Below, one piece after another: positions 17,813 to 26,286 of a stretch of DNA of 64,000 nt (position 1 is its first letter; each line of letters opens with the position of its first letter). Position numbers and translations under genes: made by a program. Origin of the DNA: Streptomyces sp. NBC_01549 (GTDB taxonomy: Bacteria > Actinomycetota > Actinomycetes > Streptomycetales > Streptomycetaceae). The stretch covers positions 2,170,001 to 2,234,000 of the forward strand of contig NZ_JAPEPW010000002.1 in the NCBI RefSeq assembly GCF_026339955.1. The letters run 5' to 3'. Under the pieces are notes generated by a model. It searched no databases. It worked only from the letters and a program-made list of their open reading frames with translations, and was not told the origin of the DNA.

Positions 17813-18000
17813 CGCGCCCAGCGATAATCGCGGCCTGGGCGGTGATCTTCCGCGTGTCCTCGTTCTCGGCAACGGACACCTGGGCGAGGTGGGCCTGGAG
17901 GGTGGAGGTGAGCACGGCGTCGCAGGTGGGCTCCGCCGTGCCACCAGAGCCTGCGCCCCCCCTGATCGTGAACTGAGGGACTCGCTTGCTCCGCACGTGG
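17813..18000 (-). pseudogene. Unassigned protein fragment
   Basis: A minus-strand stretch (AVLTSTLQAHLAQVSVAENE, DTRKITAQAAIIAGRGFDA) has good protein character but no start and no family I can name. It lies between the recombinase relic and the MOSC relic and may belong to neither. Confidence 0.3.
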
Positions 18001-18500
18001 TCACGAAGCCTCCTGCGACGCGACCGAGTCGCCCACTCGGACCGTCCCTGCTTCAAGAACGTCCAGGTACACGGCGAGGCACGAAAGCCGACCCAGGTCG
18101 AACACCGGTATGCGGTGGTCACTCGCAACGGCACGCATGATGCCGGGGTCCGGCGGCAGTTCGTCATGGCCGAGCGTGGGTATCACGCAGCGAGGCGTGG
18201 GCACGACAGCCCGGAACAGCGCTTCCCCACGCGCAAGCGTGATCCCAGCCAGGCGCCCTCGGGAAAGCCCAGCCCTTCATGGGTGTTCACGACAGGGTTC
18301 GGCCGGAAGTGGCGTGCGTCGAATCCCCGGCGGGGTACACGGTTCGCATCCGGGCCAGGGCCGCCGTGGTGACGAGACGGACCTGGCCGAAGTCGAAGAA
18401 CGTCCCCGGGGCGACGCTGCCCGACGTGATGCTCTCCCTGGTGGCATCGACGGATGCCGACTCCCGCACAGCCTCCAGGGCACCGCACTCGGTGGCCGGT
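18001..18500 (-). pseudogene. MOSC-domain protein relic
   Basis: Three minus-strand pieces in successive frames fit a MOSC (molybdenum cofactor sulfurase C-terminal) beta-barrel protein: APGTFFDFGQVRLVTTAALA, FDARHFRPNPVVNTHEGLGF with EGAWLGSRLRVG, and TPRCVIPTLGHDELPPDPGI with VYLDVLEAGTVRVGDSV. At least two frameshifts break the frame and the start is missing. Confidence 0.6.
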
Positions 18501-18589
18501 CGCGGAGTCCGCGCCGCCCACCGGGAGCGCGCGGGCTGTTCTGCGCGACTGCCGCGGCCTCAGGCGATGCGTCGGCCTCCCCAGCAGCC

Positions 18590-18885
18590 GGCTCCACGGA
18601 GGCGTTCGCCACCGGCGTCGCCTCCTCCAGCAGACCCCGCGCCCGCGCGGTCGCCTGGTAGTAGGTACGCGTACCCTCCCGCCGGGAGTCGAGCAGGCCG
18701 GCTGCCCGCAGTCTCGCCAGACGTTGGGAGGGCGCAGCGACGTGCGCGCCGGGTATCTCCGCGAGAGCCGCTCAGCGCGCACAGCAGCCGGTAGCGCGAC
18801 GGATCGGCCACCGCCTTGCGCACGGCGACCGCCCGGTCGGCACCGGCTGCGTCCCCCACGACGTAACTTGCGTCCCCATGCAAAT
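18590..18885 (-). pseudogene. ArsR-family regulator relic
   Basis: Minus-strand reading gives RAVAVRKAVADPSRYRLLCALS, then in a different frame EIPGAHVAAPSQRLARLRAAG and LLDSRREGTRTYYQAT. These are the first helix and the recognition helix plus wing of ArsR/SmtB regulators, with the sequence between them deleted. The metal-type or effector class cannot be inferred. It is divergent from corA. Confidence 0.6.
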
Positions 18886-18936
18886 CTAGTAACCGGCAGT
18901 ACGCGCACCAGGCCGCGCCCGTCGCGAGGAGACGCC

Positions 18937-19984
18937 ATGACGGCCAGCAGTACACCACCGACACCTCCACCGCCGCGGTCGAACCCGGAGTCCGTGGTCG
19001 ACTGCGCCCTCTACGAACACGGCAAGCGCCGACCGGGCCTCCTCCCCCTCCACCAGGCGATGACCGCCTGCCACGCCACCCCGGACAGCTTCGTCTGGAT
19101 CGGCCTGCACGAACCCACCGAGGATCAGCTCCAGACCGGTCGCTCACACCTTCGGCCTGCACCCCCTGGCCGTCGAGGACGCCCTGAACGCCCACCAGCG
19201 CCCCAAGCTCGAGCGCTACGACGACACCCTCTTCCTCGTCATGCGGACCGCGCTCTACGTCGAGCACGAACACCTCACGGCCACCAGCGAGATCGTCGAC
19301 ACCGGCGAGATCATGGTCTTCATGGGCGAGGGCTTCATCGTCGTCGTACGCCACGGACCCTCCCGCCAGCTCACGGGCGTCCGCCGTGCCCTGGAAAGCC
19401 GTCCCGAACTGCTCGCGCACGGCCCCGCCGCCGTGCTGCACGCCATCGCCGACACCGTCGTCGACCAGTACCTCGAGGTCGTCACCGCCGTCGAGACGGA
19501 CGTGGACGAAGCGGAGGGCTCCACCTTCGCGCCTCAGCAGGTCCACGACATCCGCCGCGTCTACCAGCTCAAACGCGAGCTCCTGCAACTTCGCCGCGCG
19601 GTGGCCCCGCTCGCGGGGCCGATGCAGGAACTGGCCGGAGGCCGGCTGCCCGGCGTGGACAAGGACATCGCCAAGTACCTCCGCGACGTCCACGACCACC
19701 TCACCCAGGCCGCCGAACGCATCACGACACTCTGCGAGGTGACCGACACCGCCCTGTCCCTCACCCTCGCGCAGACCGGCGTCCAGCAGAACTCCGACAT
19801 GCGCCGCATCAGCGCCATCGGCGCCCTCATCGCCGTACCCATCGGCATCGTCGGCGTCTACGGCATGAACTTCGACCACATGCCCGAACTCCACTGGACC
19901 TTCGGCTACCCGCTGGTGCTCATCGGCATCATCGTCGTCTGCGCCGTGATCTACCGGGCCTTCCGCCGCAACGACTGGCTCTGA
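18937..19984 (+). pseudogene. corA: CorA magnesium/cobalt transporter with a one-base frameshift
   Basis: A CorA-family gene (about 348 residues if repaired). ATG 18937 with GAGGAG upstream starts MTASSTPPTPPPPRSNPESV and continues to EDQLQT. One extra G around 19138-19141 then shifts the frame, and the rest (VAHTFGLHPLAVEDALNAHQ, RPKLERYDDTLFLVMRT) is in frame 2 from there to 19984. The end has the pore signature GMNFDHMPE and two terminal membrane helices with the basic C-terminus RRNDWL. It is either a fresh pseudogene or a sequencing error; all else is intact. Confidence 0.85.
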
Positions 19985-20120
19985 GCGCGGCGTCAGAGGA
20001 GCGTTACGAACGGCCCCCCTGGCATCAGGCAAACGCCAATAGAGCGGTCCGTGCCCGTCCTCGGGCACTTCCATGGGATTCGGATGTCTGTCTGGATGCA
20101 TGCCGAGGGGTGATCGAGCC

Positions 20121-20657
20121 ATGAGCGATGCCGAGGGGCGGCGCGTCGTTGCCGGAGTGAGTGGTTCGCTGGGGAGTCTGGCGGCTCTGCACCGGGCCGC
20201 GGACGCGGCTCGTCGTACCGATGCCGAATTGCTGGTCGTACTCGCCTGGGAACCGCCCGGTGGTGACCTCGCCAACCGGCGCTCGATCTGCCCGGTGTCG
20301 GTGGCCGACCTCCGGCGGGATGCGGGCCAGCGGCTGCTCGCCGCTCTCGACACGGCCTTCGGCGACACCGGGCCCGGGGTTCCGTACCAGGGGCTGGTCG
20401 TCTGGGGCACACCGGGGCGCGCGCTGGTCGAGACCGCTGACCAGGGCGACGACCTCCTCGTGGTCGGCGTGGGGTGCCGTGGAAGGCTGCGCCGCGCTCT
20501 GTTCCCGTCCGTCGCCCGGTACTGCCTCGCACACGCCGCCTGCCCCGTGCTGGCGGTGCCGCCTTCGCCCCTGGAGAGCGAGCTCGCCTCCGTGCACCGT
20601 CGCATCAGCCTGCGGATGCCGCTCGACGCCCGGGAGCTGACGGACGGCAGGCCCTGA
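20121..20657 (+). CDS. Universal stress protein (UspA family)
   Basis: 178 residues with a single Usp alpha/beta domain: RRVVAGVSGSLGSLAALHRA at the N-terminus and LLVVGVGCRGRLRRALFPSV toward the end. The ATP-loop pattern G-x2-G-x9-G-S/T is only partly kept (GVGCRGRLRR), so nucleotide binding is uncertain. ATG 20121 matches the family start; an in-frame ATG at 20073 is less likely. Usp proteins are often tied to dormancy and stress regulons. This one stands alone between corA and a long gap. Confidence 0.82.
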   Translation: MSDAEGRRVVAGVSGSLGSLAALHRAADAARRTDAELLVVLAWEPPGGDLANRRSICPVSVADLRRDAGQRLLAALDTAFGDTGPGVPYQGLVVWGTPGRALVETADQGDDLLVVGVGCRGRLRRALFPSVARYCLAHAACPVLAVPPSPLESELASVHRRISLRMPLDARELTDGRP

Positions 20658-21191
20658 CCGACCCGGACGTGTCGGCAACCCGTGTGTGCCATGCGTGTGT
20701 GCGGGGGCCCGCTGTCCGGTGCAGGCAAGCGAGAGCGGGCGGCGTCGTATGCCGCCCGCGAGGCGACGCTCCGGCCGACATGTCCGCGGTTCGATCCCGT
20801 ACGCGCTGCGGGCCACTGCGTCGGGCGCCCTGTCGTGCCGTGGCACCTCGGTGATCTGCTTGACAGTCCCGCACCGACACACCTTCGGCCTTCCCTGCGC
20901 GACCCCCGGATTCAGCACTCCGCACGCCCCTCGCTTCCGGCCGCTCCCCCGTCCTGCCGGTCCTGCCCGTCAACGGCCGACGGCGGCCCTGGTGCGGTTC
21001 TGCCCGCAGCCTCGGACGCGCCGCTGACCAGGCATCCTCCTGGCCGTCAGCGTCGCGTTATGGGTCGGCGGCTTCCCGTCAAGCATCCGTCAGTGAGGGG
21101 CCCCGTACCCGGTCGGGCGGGCATAGCTTCATCGAAGCGCCCGGCCGATCCGACCGGGCGGCGCACGTCGCCTTCTTCGAGGAGCCGCACC
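20658..21191 (+). other. Long gap upstream of the SAV_915-like gene
   Basis: 534 bases with no supported gene, no strong hairpin and no repeat that I can see. It should contain the promoter of the 21192 gene. A frame is open across it but its composition is that of non-coding GC-rich DNA. Confidence 0.5.
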
Positions 21192-21608
21192 ATGTCTCCA
21201 GTCGAGCATTCCGAGGACCCCGAGCCTTGTGAACGCTTCCCGGCCGGACTTCTCTTCGTCCCCGTCCGGTCGGGGCCCGCGGGCTGTACGGCCCGGTTCT
21301 TCCGCACCCCGCTGGGCGGCCGTACGGCCGTCGGCTTCACCTCGGTGGCGAGGCTGACCGCCACTCTGGGCACGAACCAGGCCAGTATCAGGCTCTCCGA
21401 ACCCGCGCTGCGCGCTCTCGCCGCGCCTCTGGGCGTCACCGCCCTCACTGTCGACCCGTCGTTCTCCGCCCCCGCTGCCGACCGCACCGCGGCCACGGTC
21501 CGTGAGCGCGAGAACTCCTGGCGCCGCTGGCATCCCCAGCACGTCGGCGCCCTGCGAGTGACCGGCGCCGCCGCCGTCGTCGCGTGCCTGAACCTGCTGA
21601 TCGGCTGA
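21192..21608 (+). CDS. SAV_915-like conserved protein
   Basis: 138 residues; starts MSPVEHSEDPEPCERFPAGL and has the conserved core TARFFRTPLGGRTAVGFTSV plus RLSEPALRALAAPLGVTALT, as in the streptomycete SAV_915 family (name from memory). No function is known. ATG 21192 has GAGGAG at good spacing. It precedes a PLP decarboxylase by nine bases and probably shares a transcript with it. Confidence 0.68.
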   Translation: MSPVEHSEDPEPCERFPAGLLFVPVRSGPAGCTARFFRTPLGGRTAVGFTSVARLTATLGTNQASIRLSEPALRALAAPLGVTALTVDPSFSAPAADRTAATVRERENSWRRWHPQHVGALRVTGAAAVVACLNLLIG

Positions 21609-21617
21609 GGAGACGCC

Positions 21618-23006
21618 ATGTCAGTTTCCGTTTCGTCGTCCATCCCGGCCTCTCTTCCGCCGTCCCTGCCCTCGGATCCCCAGGAGCTGTCCCGGATCCT
21701 CGGCGGCACCGACGGCCTGTCCGTCTGGCCCCGCTCCGCCCGCCCCGAACCCCACGGCGACGTCTCCGTCGGCGGCGTCTCCCTCGCCGAGGCCGCCGAC
21801 CGCTTCGGCACCCCCGTGTACGTCCTCGACGAGCAGGAGGTCCGCGAGCGCTGCCGTGCCTACCGCACCGCGTTCCCCGACGCCGACATCGTCTACGCGG
21901 CCAAAGCGTTCCTGTGCCGGGCCATGGCCCACTGGGTGCAGGAAGAGGGCCTCGGCCTCGACGTCTGCTCGGCCGGAGAGCTGGCGCTCGCCGTCACCAC
22001 CGGCTTCCCACCGGAGAAGATCGTGCTGCACGGCAACGCCAAGAGCCCCGAGGACCTCAGTACAGCCCTCCGGCTCGGCGTCGGCCGCATCGTCGTGGAC
22101 AGCACCTCGGAGATCGCCCGGCTGGCCGCGATCACTCCGGCCGGCACCCGCCAGCCGGTCATGGTGCGGGTGGTGCCCGGCATCGCGGCAGGTGGGCACG
22201 CCAAGGTGCGCACCGGCACCGACGACCAGAAGTTCGGCCTGTCGCTCACGGACGGCTCCGCACAGCACGCCGTCACCCGGATACTCGACCAGCCGCATCT
22301 CGAACTCGTCGGCCTGCACTGCCACATCGGCTCACAGGTCACCACCGTCAAGCCGTACGTCGCCGCGGTACGGCGCATGGTCGGGCTGATGGCCCGCATC
22401 CGCGACCAGCACGGCATCGCCCTCCCCCAGCTGAACATCGGCGGCGGCCACGCCATCGCCTACCGCCCCGGCGAGGAGAGCCTCAACGTGGGCGTGCTGG
22501 CCGGCCGGGTCCGCGCCGAGTTGGAGGACGGCTGCGCCCGCGCCAAACTGCCCGTGCCCCGGCTCACCCTGGAGCCGGGGCGGGCGATCGTCGGACCGGC
22601 GGGCGTCGCCGTCTACCGGGTCCTCGCGGTCAAGCGGACAGCGGGGCGTACGTTCGTCGCGGTCGACGGCGGTATGAGCGACAATCCCAGACCCGCCCTG
22701 TACGGGGTGCGGTACGCGCCCCGGCTCATCGGCCGCCCCTCCTCCACACCACCCCGCCTCGTCACCGTCGTCGGCCGGCACTGCGAAGCCGGCGACATCC
22801 TCGCCGACGAAGTGGCCCTCCCCGGCGACGTACGCCCCGGCGACCTCCTCGCCGTCCCGGCAGCCGGCGCCTACCACCTGTCCATGGCCTCCGGTTACAA
22901 CCTCGTAGGACGCCCGCCGGTGGTCGCGGTGTCGGACGGCATCGCACGCGTACTCGTACGCCGTGAGTCGCTGGACGACATGAGCCGCCGGGACGTCGGC
23001 CTGTAG
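21618..23006 (+). CDS. PLP-dependent (diaminopimelate-type) decarboxylase
   Basis: 462 residues of fold-type III (LysA/ornithine decarboxylase) architecture. The PLP Lys is Lys96 in YAAKAFLC, the barrel has LHCHIGSQV and LNIGGGHAI (phosphate loop), EPGRAIVG binds cofactor, and the C-terminal barrel has the catalytic Cys region GRHCEAGDILADE. The resemblance is strongest to diaminopimelate decarboxylase, but the operon partner and the absence of other lysine genes suggest a side-pathway or specialised role. ATG 21618 follows GAGGAG. Confidence 0.8.
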   Translation: MSVSVSSSIPASLPPSLPSDPQELSRILGGTDGLSVWPRSARPEPHGDVSVGGVSLAEAADRFGTPVYVLDEQEVRERCRAYRTAFPDADIVYAAKAFLCRAMAHWVQEEGLGLDVCSAGELALAVTTGFPPEKIVLHGNAKSPEDLSTALRLGVGRIVVDSTSEIARLAAITPAGTRQPVMVRVVPGIAAGGHAKVRTGTDDQKFGLSLTDGSAQHAVTRILDQPHLELVGLHCHIGSQVTTVKPYVAAVRRMVGLMARIRDQHGIALPQLNIGGGHAIAYRPGEESLNVGVLAGRVRAELEDGCARAKLPVPRLTLEPGRAIVGPAGVAVYRVLAVKRTAGRTFVAVDGGMSDNPRPALYGVRYAPRLIGRPSSTPPRLVTVVGRHCEAGDILADEVALPGDVRPGDLLAVPAAGAYHLSMASGYNLVGRPPVVAVSDGIARVLVRRESLDDMSRRDVGL

Positions 23007-23027
23007 CGCCGAGTCCCTTCCCTGGAC

Positions 23028-23082
23028 CTCCGCCGAGCTTCCCCTCGGCGGAGGACTGCCCGCTGTTCGCCACGGGCAGTCC
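23028..23082 (+). terminator. Tandem hairpin terminator after the decarboxylase gene
   Basis: Two adjacent perfect hairpins: CTCCGCCGAG (23028-23037) with its complement at 23044-23053, and GGACTGCCCG (23053-23062) with its complement at 23073-23082. They separate the decarboxylase from the kdpFBCA operon. Confidence 0.7.
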
Positions 23083-23139
23083 GAAAGATCTCTGAATACC
23101 CCCTATCTGCATACCTCTATGTGTGAGGACGAGGTCTCG
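23083..23139 (+). promoter_or_regulatory. Leader of the plus-strand kdp operon
   Basis: The 57 bases before kdpF are AT-richer than the surroundings and hold a CATA-CCTC-TATG palindrome at 23110-23121. This is a candidate promoter or KdpE target. No kdpDE pair is next to this operon. Confidence 0.35.
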
Positions 23140-23229
23140 ATGACCGTCGAAAACACCGTCGGCCTGATCGTGGCCGTCTCACTGCTCGCCTACCTAGTGG
23201 TAGCCCTGATCAAGCCGGAGAAGTTCTGA
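23140..23229 (+). CDS. kdpF: KdpF small subunit (first kdp operon)
   Basis: A 29-residue single-helix peptide, MTVENTVGLIVAVSLLAYLV through to KPEKF, ending in the conserved KPExF/PERF motif of KdpF. It stabilises the KdpFABC complex in E. coli. Its TGA overlaps the kdpB ATG by one base. The spacing and sequence closely mirror the second KdpF at 37871. Confidence 0.85.
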   Translation: MTVENTVGLIVAVSLLAYLVVALIKPEKF

Positions 23230-25394
23230 TGTCCGCTCCCGCCGAGACCCGGCCCGCGCCCGTGCCGGACTCCCCTCCGCCCGGCCCCGGGCAGCCGCGC
23301 CGGGTCGGCGCCGGAATGCTCGATCCGACGCAGCTGTGGCGCGCGCTCCCCCAGGCACTGCGCAAGCTGAATCCGGTGACCCTGTTCCGCAATCCGGTCA
23401 TGTTCGTCACCAAGGTCGGTGCCGCGCTCACCACCGGCATAGCTGTCGTCCACCCCAGCCTCTTCGCGTGGCTGATCACCGGCTGGCTGTGGCTGACGGT
23501 GGTCTTCGCCAACCTCGCCGAGGCCGTGGCCGAGAGCCGCGGCAAGGCGCAGGCCGACTCGCTGCGCAGGACCCGGCAGCAGACCACCGCCTGGCGCCTC
23601 GCGGGCTGGGAGCCCGGGGCGACTCAGGACGCCTACCTCGAAGAGGCCGTCGCCGCGTCCGAGTTGAGGCGCGGCGACATCGTGTCCGTACCGGCCGGGG
23701 AGCTGATCCCCGGTGACGGCGACGTCATCCACGGCGCGGCGAGCGTCGACGAGTCGGCGATCACCGGTGAGTCCGCGCCGGTCATCCGCGAGTCGGGCGG
23801 CGACCGCAGCGCGGTCACCGGCGGCACGCGGGTGCTCTCCGACCACCTCGTCGTACGGATCACCCAGGAGCCCGGGGAGAGCTTCCTGGACCGGATGATC
23901 GCCCTGGTCGAGGGCGCCAACCGGCAGAAGACCCCCAACGAGCTGGCGCTGAACCTGCTGCTGGTCATGCTGACCTTCGTGTTCCTGGTCGCGGTCGTGA
24001 CCCTGCAGCCGATGGCGATCTTCTCCAAGGACGCGATGGCCGCCGCGCACGACACCGCGGCGCTCACCGCGAACGGTGTCACCGCCATCGTCCTCGTCTC
24101 GCTGCTGGTCTGTCTGATCCCGACCACGATCGGCGCGCTGCTCTCGGCGATCGGCATCGCGGGCATGGACCGGCTGGTGCAGAGGAACGTGCTGGCCATG
24201 TCCGGCAGGGCGGTCGAGGCGGCCGGTGACGTCAACACCCTGCTGCTCGACAAGACCGGCACGATCACCTTCGGCAACCGGCGGGCGAGCGCGTTCCTGC
24301 CGGTCGGGGCGGTCCCCATGGAGCGGCTGGCACAGGCCGCGCTCCTTTCCAGCTTGGCCGACGAGACGCCCGAGGGCCGTTCCATCGTCGAATTCGCCTA
24401 CGAGAAGCACGAGTTGACCGAACGGGTCGCCAACGGCGCCGAGTGGGTGCCGTTCACCGCAGCCACCCGCATGTCCGGAGTCGACCTTCCCAGCGGCCAG
24501 CGGCTGCGCAAGGGCGCGGCGGCCTCGGTCGCGGCGTGGGTGCGCGAGCAGGGCGGCGAGGTTCCGCTCGCGCTGGAGGCGACCGTCCAGCAGGTCTCCG
24601 CGTCAGGCGGTACTCCGCTGGCCGTGGCGCAGTCCACGCACGACGGCCGGGCCGAAGTACTCGGTGTCGTCCACCTCAAGGACGTCGTCAAGCCCGGTCT
24701 GCGTGAGCGCTTCGACGAGCTGCGCCGCATGGGCATCCGTACGGTGATGATCACCGGCGACAACCCGATGACCGCCAAGGCGATCGCCGAGGAGGCGGGC
24801 GTCGACGACTTCCTGGCCGAGGCCACGCCCGAGGACAAGCTGGAGCTGATCAAGCGGGAGCAGGCCGGCGGTCATCTCATCGCGATGACGGGCGACGGAA
24901 CGAACGACGCACCGGCGCTCGCACAGGCGGACGTGGGCGTGGCGATGAACACGGGTACGTCGGCAGCCAAGGAGGCCGGCAACATGGTCGACCTCGACTC
25001 CGACCCCACGAAGATCATCGAGATCGTCGAGATCGGCAAGCAACTCCTCATCACCCGGGGCGCGCTCACGACCTTCTCGATCGCCAACGACATCGCCAAG
25101 TACTTCGCGATCCTGCCCGCCATGTTCGCCGCGGTGTACCCGGGCCTCGACCGGCTCAACATCATGGCCCTGCACTCACCGCTGTCCGCGATCCTCTCCG
25201 CGGTCGTCTTCAACGCGGTGGTCATCGTCGCGCTGATCCCGCTCGCCCTGCGCGGTGTCCGCTACCGGCCGTCCTCCGCCTCGGCCCTGCTCACCCGCAA
25301 CCTGTGGATCTACGGACTCGGCGGCGTGATCGCCCCGTTCCTGGCCATCAAGTTCATCGACTTCGCCCTCGTCCAGTTCATCCCGGGGATCTGA
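23229..25394 (+). CDS. kdpB: KdpB potassium-transporting P-type ATPase (copy 1)
   Basis: 721 residues. A Pro-rich N-terminus is followed by two membrane segments, the actuator domain with TGES, the phosphorylation site DKTGT (Asp341), nucleotide-binding domain, hinge TGDGTNDAPALAQADVG and C-terminal membrane segments. All catalytic motifs are intact. In this operon kdpB comes straight after kdpF and before kdpC and kdpA. ATG 23229 overlaps the kdpF stop. It would energise K+ uptake with KdpA and KdpC. Confidence 0.95.
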   Translation: MSAPAETRPAPVPDSPPPGPGQPRRVGAGMLDPTQLWRALPQALRKLNPVTLFRNPVMFVTKVGAALTTGIAVVHPSLFAWLITGWLWLTVVFANLAEAVAESRGKAQADSLRRTRQQTTAWRLAGWEPGATQDAYLEEAVAASELRRGDIVSVPAGELIPGDGDVIHGAASVDESAITGESAPVIRESGGDRSAVTGGTRVLSDHLVVRITQEPGESFLDRMIALVEGANRQKTPNELALNLLLVMLTFVFLVAVVTLQPMAIFSKDAMAAAHDTAALTANGVTAIVLVSLLVCLIPTTIGALLSAIGIAGMDRLVQRNVLAMSGRAVEAAGDVNTLLLDKTGTITFGNRRASAFLPVGAVPMERLAQAALLSSLADETPEGRSIVEFAYEKHELTERVANGAEWVPFTAATRMSGVDLPSGQRLRKGAAASVAAWVREQGGEVPLALEATVQQVSASGGTPLAVAQSTHDGRAEVLGVVHLKDVVKPGLRERFDELRRMGIRTVMITGDNPMTAKAIAEEAGVDDFLAEATPEDKLELIKREQAGGHLIAMTGDGTNDAPALAQADVGVAMNTGTSAAKEAGNMVDLDSDPTKIIEIVEIGKQLLITRGALTTFSIANDIAKYFAILPAMFAAVYPGLDRLNIMALHSPLSAILSAVVFNAVVIVALIPLALRGVRYRPSSASALLTRNLWIYGLGGVIAPFLAIKFIDFALVQFIPGI

Positions 25395-25396
25395 CC

Positions 25397-26284
25397 ATGA
25401 CACGCATCCCACACTGGCTCGCCCAGCACATCGCAGCACTCCGGGTGGTCCTCGTCCTGACTCTCCTGACCGGCCTGGCCTATCCGCTGGCCATGACGGC
25501 CTTCGCCCAAGTGCCGGGCCTGGACGGCAGGTCCGAGGTCACCGCCGCCAACGGCAAGGACGCCGGCTCCTCCCTGATCGGCCAGTCCTTCACCGACGCC
25601 AAGGGCAACCCGCTCAAGCGGTACTTCCAGTCCCGGCCCTCCAACGCCGGTACGGGATACGACGCCACGGCGTCCGGAGCCGGAAACCAGGGCCCCGAGT
25701 CCGTCGTCGACGCGTTGGACAAGCCGAGCCTGCTCACCCTGGTGTGCGGGCGCAGCAAGGCGGTCGGCGACCTCGAAGGCGTCGACGGCTCCCGCCCGTT
25801 CTGCACACCGGACGGCGTGGGAGCGGTCCTCGGCGTCTTCTACGACGGCGGTACGAGCGGCCATGTCACCCGGGTCGTCAGCCTCAACCAGGCGTGCCCG
25901 GCGAAGCCGTTCCTCGCCACGTACAAGGGAGTTCGTGTCACGTGCGCCAGGCCCGGCGCGGACTACAGCCACGCCGTGACCGTCCCCGTACGGGGAGACG
26001 CCTCGGCGAACCCGGTCGTCTCCGCCGACGCGGTCACCGCGAGCGGCAGCGGCCTCGACCCGCACATCAGCCCGGCGTACGCGAAGCTCCAGGCGCCGCG
26101 CGTCGCACGTGAGCGAGGCGCGAGCGTGGCCGACGTGCGAGGGCTGATCGCGAAGTACACCACCGGGCGTGCGCTCGGTGTGCTCGGCGAGCCGGGCGTC
26201 AATGTCGTCGAGCTGAACATCGCGCTCGACCGTAAGTACCCGACGACCGCGACATCCGTGTCGTCTCCGAAGCAGGGAGCCTGA
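25397..26284 (+). CDS. kdpC: KdpC subunit with a Cys-containing insertion (copy 1)
   Basis: 295 residues, about 70-100 more than usual. One N-terminal membrane helix, then the family core: SSLIGQSFTDAKGNPLKRYF QSRPS in the first half and SGSGLDPHISPAYA ... VNVVELNIALD at the end. Between them, about residues 97-200, lies an extra segment with four cysteines (117, 136, 167, 183) on the extracytoplasmic side. KdpC stabilises the KdpFABC complex. The second copy (33398) lacks the insertion. ATG 25397 lies 2 bases after the kdpB stop. Confidence 0.88.
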   Translation: MTRIPHWLAQHIAALRVVLVLTLLTGLAYPLAMTAFAQVPGLDGRSEVTAANGKDAGSSLIGQSFTDAKGNPLKRYFQSRPSNAGTGYDATASGAGNQGPESVVDALDKPSLLTLVCGRSKAVGDLEGVDGSRPFCTPDGVGAVLGVFYDGGTSGHVTRVVSLNQACPAKPFLATYKGVRVTCARPGADYSHAVTVPVRGDASANPVVSADAVTASGSGLDPHISPAYAKLQAPRVARERGASVADVRGLIAKYTTGRALGVLGEPGVNVVELNIALDRKYPTTATSVSSPKQGA

Positions 26285-26286
26285 TC

